Source: Chara braunii (lineage: Eukaryota > Streptophyta > Charophyceae > Charales > Characeae). From it: DNA of 20,310 bases. Under the pieces are notes generated by a model. That model made no database searches, had not been told where the DNA came from, and saw only the letters and a list, made by a program, of their open reading frames with translations. Where the stretch lies: assembly GCA_003427395.1 (NCBI GenBank), contig BFEA01000020.1, positions 2,099,688-2,119,997 on the forward strand. Reading direction: 5' to 3'. The position numbers and the translations under genes were made by a program. Shown here one piece after another: positions 15,620 to 20,310 of this stretch (positions are counted from its first letter, which is position 1; the number at the start of each line of letters is the position of its first letter).

Positions 15620-17320
15620 TCAGATCAGCAAACCTCAATAAAACACAGCACTGAGCCCACATCCACCCGGAGGGGCTCAGCCTTGGGTTGGCCCGATCAA
15701 ATGCATGCATAACTCCTTCCTCCCACCTTCCCCAATTTACCTTTATCTGAATTCTCTCAAGGAGTTATCTGATCTCTCATATATAACTGTTTATTTAAAC
15801 CTTTCGCAAAGCATGTCCTGACATGCATAAGAAAACAAAAAAATAAAACCTCTCATAGTTATCTTCAGATACCCAAAGGAATAATGCAGTTAGGGGAAAG
15901 GATTACACACGTCAGACGAATGTTATACCTGACTGTTCCCTGCCTCCAGAACCCCGCCTGGGCTCCGGCAGAGCTCCCGCAATTGGTGGGTGGACCTCCC
16001 ACAAGGTCTTGCTGCGGTCCTACGGGTTGCAATCCCGCCTGCCGCCTTCCTCTCTGAACCAATAGACGAGACTTAGAGTAAGAAAAGCAGCGAAAGAAAC
16101 ATTAAGACTCTCAGATACTGGAGGGGTGTGCTCAGACTCATGGGAGAGGGCCTTGGAATCTTGAATCTCCTGAGGGCCCCGCAATGATGGCCAGAAACAC
16201 ACATGAAATAGTCCGATCCCGGCCAGGATTCAGAGCAACAGCTCCCTGTTTGCCCTCCAACCCCCAGCAGCAGCCCCGCTGTAAAAAGAAACAGTTGCAG
16301 TACACCGCTGCCGCAGTTCTACGGCAGCCCAATATGGGCTCAACGACACACAGTCCGTAGTTGCAGCCTCCCGAAAGTAGTGGCGATACTGCCACCGTCT
16401 ACAACGCGCACAGCAGTGGTCCGCGGTGGGGAACAGCGCCTTGCGTCAGCAGTAGTGCCTAAATCACTGCCCAGCACAGCAGCAACGCACATCAGTAGTG
16501 TGGAACGCAGTAGGATTCAACTGTGGTAGCGACCAAATACTCAGCAACGGACGCCCAACTTCCCAACAGTGTATCGAATCTCTACAGCAGGGACAATATA
16601 CTGAAGTCCAACAGCAACCTGAGATTGAGCAAGTAACAGACAGCCAGTAGTAACGCAGACTCTTCGGACAACAACAATGGTAAAAAAAAAAAAAAATGAA
16701 GATCTCAACGGTCGCGCAATGAAGTACACTGCAGCACTTCTGTTAAAGAGAAGGCCGTGTAGATCTGGTGAGCACAACAGCCCCTTTGCTAAATAAGAGT
16801 CCACATCAACTTTCTCCTGTCACAAAAACCAGCAGCGGCTGCGAGGGCAAGGGTGACGACTTTCCCGAAACAACATCAACCTCAGGAGTAGTGGCCACGC
16901 TGCTGAACAACAGCTCTCTCATCCTATCTGCCCTTACTTACTTCATTTGCTCCACCAACGAAGAACGGTCATGCACCGTTACTGACAGAATCAGGAGAGA
17001 GTTTTCAATCTGTCAATCCTTACTACATCCAAGCATGTAGCTTAGAAGCAACTGTACGAGTTTTATGCGAGCCGCAGTCAACCATTAAGGACAACTTACT
17101 GCCAACAGGAGGTAACTCGTTCCTCACCCTCTCCCTGTAATGTACCTGACCCTGAAAACGTACCGGCTTCCTATCACAAAAGAACCGCCCTGCCCCTACC
17201 TCGGACGATCTCATCCCACACATGCCATTGGTTGCGGGAGAGCGAGCCTGACCCCAATAATAGAGGATCGTGGCTCTGAAATAGACAAGTCACAAAAAAC
17301 ACTTCACTACTCGCTCAATC
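15620..17320. other. Gene-free stretch
   Basis: No recognisable gene. Contains a short hairpin at 16326-16340 (AGCCCA/TGGGCT), a poly-A run at about 16682-16695, and a 16380-16640 segment rich in scattered CAGCAG/CAGTAG words without a fixed period. Open frames of up to ~90 codons, such as the plus-strand 16768-17040, lack any known domain. Confidence 0.4.
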
Positions 17321-18026
17321 GGAGGTGTAAAGTGAAAAAAAGATGAATCTTCCACTTAGACCCCGGGCACCTACACACCGAGCCAGCTTGCAAAAAAATA
17401 AAAATAAAAAAAATAAAAAATAAAAAAAAGAATGAACCTGCCCTTAGAAGAGGGGCAGGCTCATTGTCCGATAAAAACGAGCGCTGAAAAGCATAATCGA
17501 ACGAATCAAACAAGGTAGTCGTTAGAATAGATGTCGAACGGGAAGACGCACACGACCATCAACTCACTCGCTAACATGACGACGGTCAAGATTATGCATG
17601 GCCTTGGCAGTGACGAGGGCTATAGCACCCGCGATTACTGCCTCCAATGTGACTATCTCCAAATGAGCAAAATCAGAATGAGTCTTCCGCTAGGACGTGG
17701 GAAGATGTACTGCCAGTTCCTCCCTGCCGCCTGCTTAGCGAAAGTGCCCTTGCCTCCGTAGCTTAGCTCTCCGTTCATCCTGCATCGCCATTCCAAAGGT
17801 AAGTGTCGCCATCTCTCTCCCGTCCCATTTACAGAATGTGAAAAAAAAACAATGAGATGAATCTTCTGCTAACATATGGAAAAATACGTCGCAAAGTGGG
17901 ATGAACGTGGCCTTCTCCTCTCCTACTCACCTACTATTCTTCCTGCCTACTAGGATCTCACTCGCTCCATTTGACCGCTCGGCCCATTCACATTGGCAGT
18001 GTCGTTAGCCTTAGATGGAACGTACC

Positions 18027-18044
18027 CGGTCGAAATCTCGACCG
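18027..18044. repeat. 7-bp perfect hairpin
   Basis: CGGTCGA-AATC-TCGACCG, within the RMNLPL-motif region. Confidence 0.6.
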
Positions 18045-18342
18045 CATTCAACCCGAGACAGCGCAGGGACATGGAAAACAGCGACCTGCAGGTAAGCCCC
18101 AAGCAGGACTTCAGCCTATCGGAGGCAGGCACCACGGGCGCTCGTGAATCACAACGAGCATGACGACGCAGATGAGCACGGTGATGCTTCACCTATGAAG
18201 GCCTGGTTGGGATTCTGCCGACGACTATGAGCAGGAGCAGCAACAACTGCCCCGCCTTCCTGCTCATACAAATGTGCAAAATGAGAATGAATCCTCCCCC
18301 TGGAACTTGGCCAGATGCATGCACGTAAGTGTGCATCCTCCC

Positions 18343-18351
18343 GCTCTCTCT

Positions 18352-18395
<44 letters not shown>
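18343..18395. repeat. (CT)n microsatellite
   Basis: About 53 bp of CT repeat with minor interruptions. Just upstream, 18314-18337 can pair GATGCA with TGCATC and CAC with GTG, with the donor-like GTAAGT starting in the loop. Confidence 0.9.
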
Positions 18396-18398
<3 letters not shown>

Positions 18399-18734
18399 AT
18401 GCCTGTGCCTAGGCTAGTATGAGGAAGCTATAACACGGACTTCGATACTACTCAAATGGACGCTCGACCACAAACATCGCTTCGATAAGAGGAGCCACAC
18501 CAGAACGAGTCTTCCGCGCGAACACCCAAGTCAACAGGTGAGTTACATCCTTCCCCTTCATAACCTGCTTTTTGTTCCTGATCAGACAGTACAACATCAG
18601 AATGAATCTTCCGCTAGAAAACAGAAACATTCATTGCGCTCTGAAATTGTTCCTTCCGCCCGCAGCTCTAAACCACTGACTCGCCAACTCGACGTCCCAA
18701 ACGCGGAATCCGTCGGTGCCTTCGTGTTCGCGAC

Positions 18735-19190
18735 GGCTGAACCTCGGACTGGCCTCCTCCCGCACTTGATTCCTTCGAGAATCGAGTGGGAGAGCCATTT
18801 TCTGGTCCCGCCATAGCCTATCTTCTTGATACCCGCGCAGCCTCTGCAGGCTGTATCGACCAAACCGCTGCTCCAATTTCAATTCCGCCTTCGCCATTCA
18901 TCCCGCCACGTGTCAAAACCTCAGTGTAGCCTTTTACTCCGCCCGATTCCGTCGAGAATCGGGCGAGATCTACTTTTCCCAATGCCACCATACCCACACT
19001 TCCACGACACCTCCGCGCACTCTCTTTTTCTACTAACATTAATTCTACTAATCTATCATCAAAACTAACCTTACCACTGTGTTCGCCCTAGCTGAAAACC
19101 TCGGATTCGGCTTTTAGTTTGCCGAAATCCGTTAGGAATCGAGGGCGCTATGCACTTTCCGCCCTCGTCACCTTCTCTTCTTCCTCACTG
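18735..19190. repeat. Diverged ~175-185-bp tandem repeat, three units, with hairpins
   Basis: Words of the type CTGAAAACCTCGGA…GCCTTTTA begin near 18735, 18909 and 19092 (spacing 174 and 183). Each is followed by a hairpin around a G-A-T-T-C-C…G-A-A-T-C-G core. Unit 1 pairs CACTTGATTC with GAATCGAGTG (one G-U). Unit 2, at 18940-18965, pairs CGCCCGATTC perfectly with GAATCGGGCG. Unit 3 has a damaged version and instead a new 8-bp stem, CGAGGGCG/CGCCCTCG, starting near 19140. The outer bases of the stem change on both arms between units. No gene is seen. Confidence 0.7.
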
Positions 19191-19462
19191 CCATCTTCAT
19201 CATCTACTTCGAATGTACCTGGCGAGCGGTCGCGCCCAGGTTCACTCCACTTTTCCTCTCTTCCTTCAGTCCTTCGCCTCCACTCTACTTCTTCGTCTCC
19301 TTATCCATTTCATCCTTCTAACTTCACTCTTCCTACGACTACCCTCCCTCCTTGTTGTCTTCATCTTCCTCGTAGATTGTATCTGGCGTGAAACCTCATC
19401 CAGATTCTTTCCATTCTCCCTCCTCCGTCGCATCCATCACTTTCGTCATAGCGCCAGGTCGT

Positions 19463-19730
19463 TCAGCCGTGCAATCGAACTGCTCCACAGCTCCGGTCAT
19501 CCTGTGGGAAACTGCGGTAGGAGCCCTGATACTATAAGGTCCGATCAGTCTTACGGCACTACCCTCACCCGCTAGTGTTGCTGCAACTCTCTCCACCAGA
19601 GTTCCCTCTCTGTAGCGCTCGGTCCTACAATCGAGCAGCGGAACTGCTCAGCAGCTCCGGCTATTGAGAGGGAAACTTCGACGGGGACCGGTTTGTTCAG
19701 TCTTTCGCCCCTATACCCAAGTCTGACAAA
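19463..19730. repeat. ~164-bp repeat, two units, shared loop and different stems
   Basis: TGCTCCACAGCTCCGGTCAT at 19481 recurs as TGCTCAGCAGCTCCGGCTAT at 19645. GGGAAACT follows both, and GATCAGTCTTACGGC corresponds to GTTCAGTCTTTCGCC further on. In the first unit CCACAG/CTGTGG (19485-19507) encloses CTCCGG. In the second that stem is replaced by a short CTCA/TGAG stem, and a new GAGCAG/CTGCTC hairpin stands at 19633-19649. Confidence 0.65.
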
Positions 19731-19811
19731 CAAATTGCCGCCCGTGCCACTACTAGCCTCCGCCAGCGTTCCATCCAGTTTATCCCCGCTCAAGGCATAC
19801 TCACAAGGCAA

Positions 19812-19841
19812 CCCAAGATCTGCAAAATATGCAGATCTGGG
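19812..19841. repeat. 12-bp hairpin related to the one at 10937
   Basis: AGATCTGCA (19816-19824) pairs perfectly with TGCAGATCT (19830-19838) around AAATA. CCC and GGG pair outside, with a single bulged A. The pattern parallels the hairpin at 10937-10965. Confidence 0.7.
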
Positions 19842-20043
19842 ACGGCCAATTCGAGGCTTTGGGCATGGTTTGGGTCACACTGCTGTACCTTTTCAGATCG
19901 AACAAGGCCCTGGCCATCTGTAGCAACAGCAGATTTGTACTTCTCTGGTGTCACATCACTATCCACAAATTGTGCAAAAACTCTTGTGAACAAATTTTTA
20001 TCAATTCAAAAATAATAAAAAGAAATAAAAAATTAAAATAGGG

Positions 20044-20073
20044 CATCTGCGGTCATCCTCAGATGTGACCGCA
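20044..20073. repeat. Two mutually exclusive overlapping hairpins
   Basis: TGCGGTCA (20048-20055) pairs with TGACCGCA (20066-20073) over 8 perfect bp. CATCTG (20044-20049) pairs with CAGATG (20060-20065) over 6 bp. They share bases, so only one can form at a time, an arrangement like a conformational switch. No regulated gene is visible. Confidence 0.6.
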
Positions 20074-20226
20074 AACTCCCTTACCCCGCGGCTACACAGC
20101 TAACGCTGCTGACAAACGGGCACACACAAAATGGTACCTTTAGGACCTTGGGAAATCTGTGTGACCGGTCCCACGCCTCGCCGGCCCCAACGGGCATGCT
20201 CACACTCAAACCTCTCACAGCAGATC

Positions 20227-20250
20227 GCAGGTGACGGATGGTGCACCTGC
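20227..20250. repeat. 7-bp perfect hairpin
   Basis: GCAGGTG pairs with CACCTGC around a 10-nt loop, near the right end of the window. The remaining sequence to 20310 holds no gene. Confidence 0.6.
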
Positions 20251-20310
20251 AGAGAGCCCCTCCTCAGCGCCTGTGGGCCTGCTGCGCCGCCTGCTGCGTG
20301 AGCCTAGGTG

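Larger units (their letters stand above)
17324..18617 (+). repeat. Dispersed motif AATGAATCTTCCGCTAG (reads R-M-N-L-P-L)
   Basis: A ~20-35-bp motif recurs at about 17324-17361, 17428-17450, 17660-17695, 17835-17870, 18270-18300, 18501-18523 and 18594-18617. The fullest form is CAAATG(A/T)GCAAAAT(C/G)AGAATGA followed by ATCTTCCGCTAG. Translated in the ATGAAT frame the copies give KMNLPLRPR, RMNLPLEEGQAHC, KIRMSLPLGRGKMYC, EMNLLLTYGK, KMRMNPPPGTW, TRTSLPRE and IRMNLPLENRNIHC. Splice-donor-like words follow several copies (17799 GTAAGT, 18092 GTAAGC, 18325 GTAAGT, 18538 GTGAGT). Acceptor-like CAG precedes two (about 17834 and 18590). It is either a diverged tandem repeat or a set of repeated small exons. 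I cannot decide from one sequence. Confidence 0.6.

Noticed and set aside
16768-17040. 90-codon plus-strand frame
   Set aside because: No domain, no supporting signals, and length within what is expected by chance in this window.

Overview
This window looks like nuclear DNA from a eukaryote with a large, repeat-rich genome. The evidence is long CT/GA/GAA microsatellites, A- and T-runs, a 3' fragment of U6 snRNA, GT-AG-type splice consensus sequences, a tRNA half, and almost no believable open reading frame. The one clear protein signature is a retrotransposon Gag-like sequence with a CCHC zinc knuckle (minus strand, 7707-6865). It is accompanied by a decayed, highly charged coiled-coil piece (minus strand, 9330-8997). 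Their style reminds me of retroelement proteins in charophyte algae such as Chara. That is recollection rather than a search result, so the organism call is tentative. I see no intact host gene and no bacterial-type operon. Long stretches could be intronic or intergenic.

Layout: 1-260 direct repeats and purine microsatellite; 427-1407 hairpin-rich DNA; 1962-2250 degenerate ~50-bp tandem repeat; 2667-5150 an exceptionally dense run of different short perfect hairpins, which contains a truncated U6 copy (4332-4393, minus) and two tRNA B-box-like words; 5464-6191 further hairpins, a splice-donor-like site and an ~80-bp repeat; 6865-9330 degraded retroelement; 9423-9594 a 43-bp minisatellite; 10154-10203 an antisense tRNA-Arg(UCU) 3' half; 10395-11573 CT/GC microsatellites and hairpins; 12936-13201 another hairpin run; 13838-14020 an ~84-bp repeat; 14427-15548 a ~63-bp hairpin satellite that passes into a ~205-bp duplication; 17324-18617 a recurring motif that reads R-M-N-L-P-L; 18735-19730 two diverged ~165-180-bp repeats; 19812-20250 more hairpins.

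The most interesting signal is structural. The window is tiled with short hairpins of unrelated sequence. In several repeat arrays the loop or core is conserved between copies while the two stem arms change together. The cleanest case is the array of ten ~63-bp units at 14427-15027 plus two outlying copies. There a constant core (CGCCCTAACCCTAGGGTAC) is enclosed by 6-8-bp stems that differ from unit to unit yet still pair. This means either selection on a folded DNA or RNA shape, or a mutational process (template switching within quasi-palindromes) that keeps restoring perfect stems. I know of no described element matching it, but I could not search.
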